Source: a virus
IMG/VR virus record: IMGVR_UViG_3300009506_000019
Coordinates: 1-64,000 of that record
DNA: 64,000 nt
Direction: 5' to 3' (one strand)
Shown piece after piece: positions 7,399-14,362 of this stretch. Position numbers and translations under genes: made by a program. The number at the start of each line of letters is the position of its first letter. Position 1 is the stretch's first letter. The notes under the pieces were generated by a model. That model ran no database searches and was not told the origin of the DNA. It saw nothing but the letters and a program-made list of their open reading frames with translations.

Positions 7399-7880
7399 TG
7401 AGCTGGTACATTCTGAAAGCCGGGTATCACCACAACAACCCGTCACCGTCCTGGTATCACAATATCCAGGCCGAATCCAAGGATGAGGCTCTGTTGGAAG
7501 CATACAGAGAACTCATCAGGTCTCTGACCCACGACCAGGCATCGATTCCGGACATCAGTGCCATCCTCACCCAGAACGAGCTTGCTATCGATGTCTACGA
7601 TGAAGAAGAACTTGTGGGTGACGAGGAGTACGCCACCCAGATCGTCATCTGGAAGACAATCGATCATGCTGGCGATGTCTGCATGGGTGTGGGCTTTGGA
7701 ACAAGCTCGTCCAGCACAGACAAGTACGAAAATGTTTGGATTGAGGAGCTGGAGCCGAGGAAGAACACCAAGGAACACCTGGTTCAGGCAATCCTCGGTC
7801 ACAAGGGCTACCTGGACAGACTGCCCAAGCCACTGCTTCAACAGATCGCAAACGAGCTAGCTGCCAGAGCGGAGAGGTAG
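7398..7880 (+). CDS. unknown protein, 160 aa
   Basis: Starts on the last base of the previous stop. It opens with WYILKAGYHH and a helix (DEALLEAYRELIRSL), followed by an acidic centre and a C-terminal helical pair. The start resembles the strand-helix units seen in the protein at 3544. No family assigned. Confidence 0.65.
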   Translation: MSWYILKAGYHHNNPSPSWYHNIQAESKDEALLEAYRELIRSLTHDQASIPDISAILTQNELAIDVYDEEELVGDEEYATQIVIWKTIDHAGDVCMGVGFGTSSSSTDKYENVWIEELEPRKNTKEHLVQAILGHKGYLDRLPKPLLQQIANELAARAER

Positions 7881-8090
7881 ATGTACGTCGTCACAGCGGA
7901 AAAAACAGGTAAATTCGAAATCTACAACCAACGGCGAAAGAAAGTCGTGTTCAAAGGTACAGACCGCATGATGAAGGCGAAGGCTGGTACCTCATACGAG
8001 TTCGCTAGCTGTGACGACATGCTGGCCACGCTCTGCAAGTGGGTATCGATCTCCACGTTTCGCAAAGTCACACGGATGCTAAGACCATGA
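7881..8090 (+). CDS. unknown small basic protein
   Basis: A 69-residue protein directly abutting the previous stop. Strand-rich N-terminal half (MYVVTAEKTGKFEIYNQ) with a basic RRKKVVF patch; helical end. Not recognised. Confidence 0.6.
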   Translation: MYVVTAEKTGKFEIYNQRRKKVVFKGTDRMMKAKAGTSYEFASCDDMLATLCKWVSISTFRKVTRMLRP

Positions 8091-8263
8091 AGAGATTGCT
8101 GGACAGGATCATCCCACCGGAAGACAGAATGGCTATGGACTTTTGTTGGCAGATTGCCTACAAGCCTATCCTTCTGGGACTTATAACAGTGGGTCTAGCC
8201 ATCGCTTTCTTAGGATCTTACGCCTACTTTGCCTACTACTTTTTCACAACCAGCCCTTGCTGA
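8087..8263 (+). CDS. small single-pass membrane protein
   Basis: A 58-residue protein starting at ATG 8087 in an ATGA overlap. Residues about 26-52 form one long hydrophobic segment (PILLGLITVGLAIAFLGSYA and on), with a charged N-terminus on the likely cytoplasmic side. It could be a membrane-acting accessory protein; there is no evidence of a lysis role. Last gene before promoter P4. Confidence 0.6.
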   Translation: MKRLLDRIIPPEDRMAMDFCWQIAYKPILLGLITVGLAIAFLGSYAYFAYYFFTTSPC

Positions 8264-8271
8264 ACCACACG

Positions 8272-8287
8272 CGGCACGGGCCGTGCA
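8272..8287 (+). promoter_or_regulatory. sigma-54-like promoter P4
   Basis: CGGCACGGGCCGTGCA, GG at 8273-8274 and GC at 8285-8286. It sits in the 81-base gap between two gene groups and is followed by the shared CATTCTTTTGTGG run. The start codon is 58 bases beyond. Confidence 0.7.
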
Positions 8288-8344
8288 TTCTTTTGTGGTG
8301 GTGGATCCCTCTCACGAGGAAGACAAACACGAAAGGAACCAGGA

Positions 8345-8551
8345 ATGAAAGCCAAGCTCATCGTCGCGTACACCGATAACACCTGGACCGACAAGCTCGT
8401 CGAAGTGCCAGATGGCGTTGTGCCCGACAAGTATTATCGAGGCAGCGTCAAGTGGACGCAGGCAGTTCTGAAGTGGGCGACCGAGAATGCGGATCTCGGC
8501 AAAGAAATCGAGTACGTCGGCATGCTCGATGCGAATCCAGAGGAAGAATAA
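8345..8551 (+). CDS. unknown small protein
   Basis: A 68-residue acidic protein; ATG 8345 follows AAAGGAACCAGGA. Starts with a strand KAKLIVAYTDN and continues with a helix rich in Trp and Lys. First gene after promoter P4. Not recognised. Confidence 0.65.
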   Translation: MKAKLIVAYTDNTWTDKLVEVPDGVVPDKYYRGSVKWTQAVLKWATENADLGKEIEYVGMLDANPEEE

Positions 8552-8931
8552 TGGACGACGCATTCTTCAGGAAGCTCTCACCGAGTGAAGAGCAGGAATT
8601 CCGGGAGTGGGCGAGGGAGAACTTCGATCCACAAAAGGACGCCGATCCGTGCTGGCACCCGTGCGTGCACGACGAGTGGGCCAAGCTCAAGCGCAACGAT
8701 GTGGGCTTCTTCTATTTCGAAGCTCAGACCGGCATCATCCGGGAGAAGCGGCCGATGGCACCAAGCAACTTCCACAACTACAGGCTTCCCAACCTCCTGA
8801 TGGGTACGGTGAAGGAAGCCGTAGAATCGGCCACGGTCGGACCACACGGCTTGCAGTACAAACACGAACGCGACTTCCTCGCAGACCTCGAGGAGTACGA
8901 CACGGAGACCAACAATGACGGCACCAGATAG
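8551..8931 (+). CDS. unknown protein
   Basis: A 126-residue protein starting in a TAATG overlap. N-terminal helix typical of SPSEEQEFREWARENF; a CWHPC segment near residue 34. It shares a loosely similar layout (acidic start, phenylalanine-rich 'VGFFYFEAQTGII' strand) with the next protein ('DTGFVAFNQSHIV'), so the two may be distant copies. Function unknown. Confidence 0.6.
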   Translation: MDDAFFRKLSPSEEQEFREWARENFDPQKDADPCWHPCVHDEWAKLKRNDVGFFYFEAQTGIIREKRPMAPSNFHNYRLPNLLMGTVKEAVESATVGPHGLQYKHERDFLADLEEYDTETNNDGTR

Positions 8932-9361
8932 CTTCGATGGCTGCGCAGGCGACTGGCTACAGTTCAAGGCGTGGCTCAAAGAGAATCATCTGAAGGGCAA
9001 TGACATGCTGGGCATGGGCATTGACGACACTGGCTTTGTGGCCTTCAACCAGAGCCACATCGTCAAAGAACGTCCGGATTTCCCGTATGTCAGACCAGAG
9101 GTCGTCAGAATCATCCAAGATCCAGATGACGACCCAAGCTGTTATATTCATCTGGTGGATGAGTGCAACGCTAGTCCGATTCAGATGCAGATCTCATGGT
9201 CACGCCATTTCTTCCTCCCCATCGAAGAAGCGGACTACTGCATCTGCGAGGAATGCAAAAAGCTCATCCCGGACGACGACATCAGACGCTTTCGTTTCGA
9301 GGCTGGGAACCGCTACACTCTCCCGAGGATCTGCGATGACTGCGCAGAGAAGGTGAAGTAG
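8915..9361 (+). CDS. unknown protein with C-terminal zinc ribbon
   Basis: A 148-residue protein overlapping the previous gene by 17 bases. N-terminal half: helical start, then TGFVAFNQSHIVKERPDFPY, comparable to the preceding protein. C-terminal part: CICEEC near residue 109 and CDDC near residue 141, a zinc ribbon. Not recognised as a named family. Confidence 0.65.
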   Translation: MTAPDSFDGCAGDWLQFKAWLKENHLKGNDMLGMGIDDTGFVAFNQSHIVKERPDFPYVRPEVVRIIQDPDDDPSCYIHLVDECNASPIQMQISWSRHFFLPIEEADYCICEECKKLIPDDDIRRFRFEAGNRYTLPRICDDCAEKVK

Positions 9362-9367
9362 ATAACG

Positions 9368-9799
9368 ATGACGATTAGCTCGTTCGATGGGGAATACCAA
9401 TTCCTCAGCAACTTCTTTCCAGTAACTGTATTCCTGGATGGCGAGTGCTACCCATCGGTTGAGCACGCATATCAGGCAGCAAAAACCACCAACCCATACG
9501 AACGTCAATTCATCAAAGATATGAAAACACCCGGCAGAGCCAAACGTGCTGGTCGTCACCTCATGCTACGTGAAGATTGGGAGCTGATAAAAATCAGCGT
9601 CATGCACGACTTATTGCGCCAAAAATTCAGCCACGAAACGCTGCGCAAACGACTACTGGCCACAGGAGATGAAAAGCTGGAAGAAGGCAACACCTGGAAG
9701 GATTACTTCTGGGGTGTTTGCAACGGAATCGGACAAAACCAGCTTGGCGTGTTGTTGATGCGCGTGCGAGAGGAAATAAGGCACTGTGAGAAAACCTGA
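9368..9799 (+). CDS. NADAR-family protein
   Basis: A 143-residue protein covering the complete NADAR (YbiA/DUF1768) fold: FDGEYQFLSNFFP at 6-18, YPSVEHAYQAAK at 28-39, a TPGRAKRAGR segment, DWELIKISVMHDLLRQKF, and TGDEKLEEGNTWKDYFWG near the C-terminus. All are hallmarks of the family. NADAR proteins act on ADP-ribose-linked bases and can remove ADP-ribose from guanine in DNA; orphan phage members have been reported to counter DarT-type DNA ADP-ribosylating toxins. An anti-defence role here is inference. ATG 9368 follows GAAGGTGAAGTAGATAACG. Confidence 0.85.
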   Translation: MTISSFDGEYQFLSNFFPVTVFLDGECYPSVEHAYQAAKTTNPYERQFIKDMKTPGRAKRAGRHLMLREDWELIKISVMHDLLRQKFSHETLRKRLLATGDEKLEEGNTWKDYFWGVCNGIGQNQLGVLLMRVREEIRHCEKT

Positions 9800-10091
9800 T
9801 CCACAAGAACTCGCCAAGTGGGAACGCTGGGCGAAAAACCACGGATGGCGCTGTCTTGGCAGGGCAGTTGCATACATCCGGAAATTGGAGGGCAACATGA
9901 AGCTTGCATTCAGTCTCAATGAACTCAAAATCATGCACGACACGGTGTGCACCCACGAAGAGATGGCAGGAGACGATCCTGAGAGCTTTGGTGATCAGGG
10001 TGAGTACACCACTCTGCGTAAGAAGCTGAAAGACGCCATCGATCACATCGAGAAAGAAGCAGTCATACAGGCCGAGGTAGCCGATGGCTGA
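9786..10091 (+). CDS. unknown helical protein, two possible starts
   Basis: A 101-residue reading frame from GTG 9786, preceded by GAGGAAATAAG. A second in-frame ATG at 9898 has a better signal (GGAGGGCAAC) and would give 64 residues. The N-terminal part is basic and Trp-rich (KWERWAKNHGWR); the C-terminal part is helical and acidic. No family recognised. Overlaps NADAR upstream and the next gene downstream. Confidence 0.55.
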   Translation: MRKPDPQELAKWERWAKNHGWRCLGRAVAYIRKLEGNMKLAFSLNELKIMHDTVCTHEEMAGDDPESFGDQGEYTTLRKKLKDAIDHIEKEAVIQAEVADG

Positions 10092-10386
10092 ACTCACCAA
10101 AATGGAGAGGCTGCGACACTTCGTCAACGCGGCTCACAACTACGCTGCTGTTGAGTACAAATGCACTGTCACCATCCTCCAAGAGTACAAAGAGGATAAC
10201 TATGTGGTGGTCGCAATGTACGACTCAGAATGCGACCCGGAAACAGATGATCCGACGTGCATGGCCACGCTCTCCGTCACCAGCGCAGAAGTCCCGTTCA
10301 ACTGTAACTTCGTATTGAACAGGGATCCAGGACAACACGCCCTCCTCAAACAACCAGCCGATCTATTCCGACTGATGTACGCATAG
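10084..10386 (+). CDS. unknown protein, paralogue candidate of 1729-1992
   Basis: A 100-residue protein sharing an LxxFVxxAxxYxxxEY opening, a central DPxT acidic turn and a similar C-terminal end with the protein at 1729. The N-terminal helix is followed by strands (VTILQEYKEDNYVVVAMYDS). Family unknown. Confidence 0.65.
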   Translation: MAELTKMERLRHFVNAAHNYAAVEYKCTVTILQEYKEDNYVVVAMYDSECDPETDDPTCMATLSVTSAEVPFNCNFVLNRDPGQHALLKQPADLFRLMYA

Positions 10387-10453
10387 TAAACCAGACAACT
10401 GGTTAAGCTATACATCCTCACCAGGTCATCCTTAACATTGGAGCAAGGGAATA

Positions 10454-10834
10454 ATGCGACACGGAAAAGGCAAGGGCAAGGGCAGAGACCGCAACGACAA
10501 CCAAGAGCGCACTTACCAGCCTCGCGAATGGACGCTGGCGGAAACGCTCGAGAAAGGACGGATCAGAGTAGAAATCACCACTTCTCGCAACCAGAATGGC
10601 ACCAAGATGCACTCCGTGTCGATTCGCAAGAAGATTTTCGACCGTGACGGTGAACCGGTCATCGACTTCGAAGGGAAAGAGAAGACGACCGGATTCTTCC
10701 GTCGCGAAGACATGGCCGACATCGGTGAGCTGGCTATTGAGGCTCAACGGTGGATTGATGCTGACAAGCATGAGGATCAACAGTCCAAGTCGGCTCAAAA
10801 CGGAAGGAAGAACCACGCGCAGCCGCGTGCGTAA
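10454..10834 (+). CDS. unknown basic protein
   Basis: A 126-residue protein with a Gly/Lys/Arg tail at the N-terminus (RHGKGKGKGRDRND). The middle is strand-rich (RIRVEITTSRNQNGTKMHSV), followed by a helix that ends in a basic tail. The tail suggests nucleic-acid binding; the core is not recognised. ATG 10454 follows GGAGCAAGGGAATA. A short CACGCG/CGCGTG hairpin lies at 10814-10829, over its last codons. Confidence 0.65.
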   Translation: MRHGKGKGKGRDRNDNQERTYQPREWTLAETLEKGRIRVEITTSRNQNGTKMHSVSIRKKIFDRDGEPVIDFEGKEKTTGFFRREDMADIGELAIEAQRWIDADKHEDQQSKSAQNGRKNHAQPRA

Positions 10835-10841
10835 CTAAGGC

Positions 10842-10857
10842 TGGCACGGCGTCTGCA
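10842..10857 (+). promoter_or_regulatory. sigma-54-like promoter P5
   Basis: TGGCACGGCGTCTGCA, a full match to TGGCACG-N4-nTGCA, with GG at 10843-10844 and GC at 10855-10856. It is followed by CATTCTTTGGGGGTGTG. It lies directly after a gene end and 67 bases before the start at 10925; the operon is closed by a strong terminator. Confidence 0.75.
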
Positions 10858-10924
10858 TTCTTTGGGGGTGTGTGGGCGTCGTGCCCGTTAATTCGTAACC
10901 CAATCTCACGAGGAGATGACAACC

Positions 10925-11464
10925 ATGGCAAAGATCAAGATCAGTGCGCTGGCAGACAGGCTCAGCATGGACCCGAAGGCCGTCATCGCCAAGCTGGCAG
11001 AAGCTGGCATCCAGGCGAAACGACGCGACAGCTCAGTCGATGAGACCGCCGCTCTCGCGGCTCTCGGAACGGCACCCGCTTCAGCTCCGGCCGAGCAGGG
11101 AGCGGAGGTGGTGAGCCTGGACCAGGCACGCGAAAAGAAGGCATCGAAACCGAAGAAGGAAAAGACGCCGAAAAAGCCGAAGTCCGACAGCGACGATTGG
11201 TACAAGAAGTACCCGTGGGTCGTGAAGGGCAGCGTGCGCGAGCCGACCTCAGCCGACCGCAAGGCTCTGGGCTCGCGATGTCACGGCAAGGTGTGCACCG
11301 TCCGATGCGTGGACAGCGGAGTGGAGCGCGTGGTCAACACGCAGGACGCTTTTCAGTCCAAACGCTGCCCGGACGCGCAAAAGGCGTACATGCGTCGCCG
11401 ACGTGCCGAGCGCCGTCAGGCCCGCAAGGATGCCAAGGCAGCCAAGAAAGCCAATCACAGCTAG
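10925..11464 (+). CDS. basic protein with IF2-N-like domain; paralogue of 21581-21937
   Basis: A 179-residue, very basic protein in its own promoter-terminator unit. Residues 1-28 (KIKISALADRLSMDPKAVIA) resemble the small N-terminal helical domain of translation factor IF2. A Lys/Pro-rich linker follows at about 65-90. The C-terminal part (YKKYPWVVKGSVRE, CHGKVCTVRCVDSG, NTQDAF) is clearly the same domain as in the gene at 21581, with a basic Arg/Ala-rich tail. The domain has no name I know. Ribosome or nucleic-acid binding is inference. ATG 10925 follows ACGAGGAGATGACAACC. Confidence 0.75.
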   Translation: MAKIKISALADRLSMDPKAVIAKLAEAGIQAKRRDSSVDETAALAALGTAPASAPAEQGAEVVSLDQAREKKASKPKKEKTPKKPKSDSDDWYKKYPWVVKGSVREPTSADRKALGSRCHGKVCTVRCVDSGVERVVNTQDAFQSKRCPDAQKAYMRRRRAERRQARKDAKAAKKANHS

Positions 11465-11488
11465 CAGCCAGAGCTAGCAAACCAGAGG

Positions 11489-11536
11489 ACAGCTCGCCTC
11501 CAACCCTACCCGCTCTCCGGGGTTGGAGGCGACTGT
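11489..11536 (+). terminator. strong stem-loop terminator
   Basis: CGCCTCCAACCC at 11495-11506 pairs perfectly with GGGTTGGAGGCG at 11520-11531. ACAG/CTGT at the base (11489-11492 with 11533-11536) extends the stem. CTTTCTG follows. It begins 24 bases after the stop of the gene at 10925 and ends that one-gene unit. Confidence 0.75.
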
Positions 11537-11628
11537 CTTTCTGATGGAGGTAAGAGATGCTGGTGCTTGCCACACATAGTACGATGCCAAGCCTCAACAT
11601 CTGTTGGTCTTCATCACAGGAGGAACCG

Positions 11629-11916
11629 ATGATCCACGAACGACTCACGTGCGAACAAACAATCAAGACTGAAATCACCTTGGAATTGAATCATGTAGCC
11701 TTGAGACAACTGTTGGTGGAAGCTGGATATAAGCTGCCCGAGGATGTAAAGTTCAAGGTATACCGACCAGGCATCAGCGACGATCCAGGCTGCGATGTTG
11801 ACATTGACTTCGATACCATGGTCAATGTCGTCTGGACGGACACAAAGACCAGGTGTGAAGACTTCGATTCGCAGCCGGAGATCAAAGAACAAATCGAATT
11901 GGCCGGATGGAAATGA
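11629..11916 (+). CDS. unknown acidic protein
   Basis: A 95-residue protein from ATG 11629 after ACAGGAGGAACCG. An in-frame ATG at 11557 also has a strong signal (GGAGGTAAGAG) and would add 24 residues, so two forms are possible. Helix-strand pattern with several Asp pairs (ISDDPGCDVDIDFDTM). Not recognised. Confidence 0.6.
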   Translation: MIHERLTCEQTIKTEITLELNHVALRQLLVEAGYKLPEDVKFKVYRPGISDDPGCDVDIDFDTMVNVVWTDTKTRCEDFDSQPEIKEQIELAGWK

Positions 11917-12176
11917 GGCTCAGCGAGAAACAATACGCCAAGGTCCTGGCTGTAAATAAGGACCACTGCCGGTGGATAATCTCCACCGTCACACGCATAT
12001 TCGGCACGATCCGTGAATGGATCGGCATAGCGTATCCGCCCGACGATGTGGAGCTGGTAGCTACCGTGAGAATCTACCGATCAAAAGACAACAGCTATTT
12101 CATCAAACTCGGCAACCACGCATCCTACACAGCGGGCTATTGGTTTGAACAAACTCACAAGGGAGAGCAATCATGA
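11913..12176 (+). CDS. unknown protein
   Basis: An 87-residue protein starting in an ATGA overlap; ATG 11907 is an alternative. Residues 15-40 are hydrophobic with Trp (RWIISTVTRIFGTIREWIGI), possibly membrane-associated, followed by strands. No family recognised. Confidence 0.6.
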   Translation: MRLSEKQYAKVLAVNKDHCRWIISTVTRIFGTIREWIGIAYPPDDVELVATVRIYRSKDNSYFIKLGNHASYTAGYWFEQTHKGEQS

Positions 12177-12718
12177 CAAACTTCAATCGAGAAAGGATCA
12201 GGCAAGACCTGACCTTCAATCCGGACATGAGCCTGCATCAGGCTTTCATGGATCTGGCGTATGACGGATGGAACCAAGGTGGGGCAGAGCACTGGTCCTA
12301 TCAGGACATGCTGAACAACGCACGCTACGTCTACGGAGAGATCGTAGAAATGGCCGTCATGTTGGGCAACTACAACTACCAAGTCGAAAATGGCGGTCAC
12401 ATGCAGTATTTCGACAACGGCTACGCCAGCGAGGGCAAAGACCCGTACGCCGACAAGGACTGCATGATGGTCAGCCGCCTCATCACCCTCATGGACAAGC
12501 ACGGCATCGCCAAGACCGAGCTGGGCAAAAAGGTACGCGAGCTGCTCTGCGAATTCCAAGTCCGTACATCCTGCTGTGACGACCCGATGGATGAGGAATA
12601 CGGAGCCGACTACGACGACCTGGACAGCCAGTATTATAACCTCAACAAGCAATGGATGGCAGAACTCGAATCCTTCCTCAAGGGCTGGATGGAAAAGAAC
12701 GAGAACCCACTGTCATGA
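12173..12718 (+). CDS. DMP19/DUF4375-like protein
   Basis: A 181-residue, strongly acidic protein. The segment VENGGHMQYFDNGYASE at residues 71-87 matches the signature of the DMP19 family (a conserved NGG-x2-QYF-x-N core), set between helices as in that family. DMP19 of Neisseria is a dimeric DNA mimic that blocks a repressor from its operator. By analogy this could shield host DNA-binding proteins from phage or host DNA. The family call is moderate and the mimic role is inference. ATG 12173 follows GGGAGAGCAATC. Confidence 0.6.
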   Translation: MTNFNRERIRQDLTFNPDMSLHQAFMDLAYDGWNQGGAEHWSYQDMLNNARYVYGEIVEMAVMLGNYNYQVENGGHMQYFDNGYASEGKDPYADKDCMMVSRLITLMDKHGIAKTELGKKVRELLCEFQVRTSCCDDPMDEEYGADYDDLDSQYYNLNKQWMAELESFLKGWMEKNENPLS

Positions 12719-12966
12719 AAGTAACCAGACGCAGAGTGGGTGGAACGATGGACTTCCACCCCAAGACTCCAGAGGAGCGAATTGCTGCATTCCGGCAAAT
12801 CGTGGACGACAAGGCGTACGCCAAGATCGATGGCTGCATGATCGATCTGTTTAGCGCCAACTACGTAGTGCAGGTGTACGACGCTCTGAACGAGACCAAC
12901 AAGCAGAAATTCGCGAGCCGCATGGCACCGCTCATGGCCAACATCGCATTCAAGCTGGTGAAGTGA
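12715..12966 (+). CDS. small conserved-looking phage protein
   Basis: An 83-residue protein with the segment KIDGCMIDLFSANYVVQVYD followed by ALNETNKQKF, a pattern I associate with small unnamed phage proteins. It begins basic (KVTRRRVGG). Helical throughout. Function unknown. ATGA overlap with the previous gene. Confidence 0.65.
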   Translation: MKVTRRRVGGTMDFHPKTPEERIAAFRQIVDDKAYAKIDGCMIDLFSANYVVQVYDALNETNKQKFASRMAPLMANIAFKLVK

Positions 12967-12967
12967 C

Positions 12968-13192
12968 ATGGGGGAACTCAGCAAACAACAAATACTGAAC
13001 CTGGCCAAGAATGCGGCCAAGTACGAGTTTGGCAGCCACGGTCTATTCGGCATCAATGGACCCACCGAGTTCTTCTTCGAATTGGAGAAGATAGACAACA
13101 TCGAAGACTTGCGTGCATTTGTAGAGGTCTTTGCAGCAGAGATGCGAGCCAGACTCTACAAGATGTGGAAGGAGCAGTGGACCAATGTGTAA
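12968..13192 (+). CDS. unknown small helical protein
   Basis: A 74-residue protein starting one base after the previous stop. Helical, with a Gly-rich turn in the middle (GSHGLFGINGP). Overlaps the next gene by eight bases. Not recognised. Confidence 0.6.
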   Translation: MGELSKQQILNLAKNAAKYEFGSHGLFGINGPTEFFFELEKIDNIEDLRAFVEVFAAEMRARLYKMWKEQWTNV

Positions 13193-13520
13193 CGGAGAGC
13201 GCTGTAAGACCAAGGAGGAGAGACTAGCCGTCATTCGTGAACTGGCTGGTTGCCTCAACCTGGATGGCTTCACCATCGATCGTGACAAGCTCATGGATGT
13301 GTGGGCTGCCATTCACTTTCATCCTGTCATCTGCGCAAGGATTCTGTTCCCTGACCGACCCAAGCGGTACGTATCTGTCACCCAGGACCTTGGCAACTAC
13401 GCATGCAACAAATCGTGTGCAATGGGACTCAGGCTCGAGGGTAAAATCAACAACGCTTTCGCCTATGAGCACGCATGCGAAATGATCTACAAAGATCTTC
13501 CTGCTTGGGCGAGGTGGTAA
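13185..13520 (+). CDS. unknown protein
   Basis: A 111-residue protein with six Cys spread along it (two near the N-terminus, CNGERC) and a helical layout. It precedes the response-regulator gene by one base, so they are co-expressed. No family named. Confidence 0.6.
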   Translation: MCNGERCKTKEERLAVIRELAGCLNLDGFTIDRDKLMDVWAAIHFHPVICARILFPDRPKRYVSVTQDLGNYACNKSCAMGLRLEGKINNAFAYEHACEMIYKDLPAWARW

Positions 13521-13521
13521 C

Positions 13522-13854
13522 GTGAAAACAGTGCTATTCGTAGACGATGAAGTTCCAATCCTGTATGCCATCAAACGCAACATGAAGGTCCATAGGGATC
13601 AAATCCGATGCCTGTTCACTTGTGACGTGGACACTGCCATCTATCTTGTTGATCAAGTTGACATGGTAGTAACCGACTGGACAATGCCGGGTGGCAGTGG
13701 ACGAGACGTAGTGGATAAGTGCAAACAGATGAACGTGCCAGTCATCGTGAGTAGTGGCGATGACCTCACCATCGATGTGCCGCACATAAAAAAGCCATGC
13801 ATAGCGCAGATTCCAGACGCTGTGGCACGTGCTCTGCATCTCTTGGATCTATAG
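13522..13854 (+). CDS. stand-alone response-regulator receiver domain (CheY-like)
   Basis: A 110-residue protein that is a complete receiver domain and nothing else. Strand 1 VLFVDDE with acidic Asp8/Asp9, phosphoacceptor Asp52 in VVTDWTMPGGSG, the switch Ser in VIVSSGD (77-78) and the conserved Lys in HIKKP (90-91) are all present. It is short for the family because the last helix is trimmed. It has no output domain, so it would work by protein contact or as a phosphate sink for host histidine kinases. GTG 13522 start. Receiver proteins are rare in phages. Confidence 0.85.
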   Translation: MKTVLFVDDEVPILYAIKRNMKVHRDQIRCLFTCDVDTAIYLVDQVDMVVTDWTMPGGSGRDVVDKCKQMNVPVIVSSGDDLTIDVPHIKKPCIAQIPDAVARALHLLDL

Positions 13855-13864
13855 GAGGAGTACC

Positions 13865-14362
13865 ATGGCGCACAACAAGAAGTGGGACAACGACAGCAAG
13901 CTGTCCGACTGGTTTGAGAAGCAACTAAACGAGCTGGACGAATGGGGCGGAGAAGGCTCATCCATCGACGCTATCGGCAACTGTGTGAGCGACGACCACA
14001 TGTTCTCGTACTGTTACGAGGGCCTGGGTAAGGAAATAGACACCAACGACTACATCAACGCGGCTATCGATTTTGGCATGGATGTGAAAGACAACAAAAT
14101 CTTTCACTTCTACTTCCGAAGCGTCAACTTCTACTTCCTGGCTCGTAACAAGACCGAATTCAAGCACATGATCCTTGCGGCCATCAAAGAGTGGAAGGAC
14201 GGCTGCGAGCCCATCGAGAGGGAAGAGCCACAGCCGCCACGTGATGAGGTGATGGAGTCTCTCCTCAAAGACATCTACTCACACGTGAGAGATCCGAAGG
14301 GACGAAACGACATCGAAACCAATTGGTGCGAACGTATTGAGGCACTTGGACTAGGCAAATGA
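13865..14362 (+). CDS. unknown acidic protein
   Basis: A 165-residue protein from ATG 13865 after GGAGGAGTACC. Acidic and aromatic-rich in the centre (IFHFYFRSVNFYFLA), with Pro-rich turn near residue 120 and a C-terminal helix. Follows the receiver gene by ten bases. Not recognised. Confidence 0.65.
   Translation: MAHNKKWDNDSKLSDWFEKQLNELDEWGGEGSSIDAIGNCVSDDHMFSYCYEGLGKEIDTNDYINAAIDFGMDVKDNKIFHFYFRSVNFYFLARNKTEFKHMILAAIKEWKDGCEPIEREEPQPPRDEVMESLLKDIYSHVRDPKGRNDIETNWCERIEALGLGK

Noticed and set aside
8649-8667. TGGCACCCGTGCGTGCA, similar to the -24/-12 promoters
   Set aside because: Spacing is GG-N11-GC and it lies deep inside a gene.
10396-10418. TGGTTAAGCTATACATCC before the gene at 10454 as a promoter
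   Set aside because: It lacks the -12 GC; alignment to the other copies needs a gap.
12001-12017. CGGCACGATCCGTGAA inside a gene
   Set aside because: The -12 GC is GA and there is no gene start downstream.
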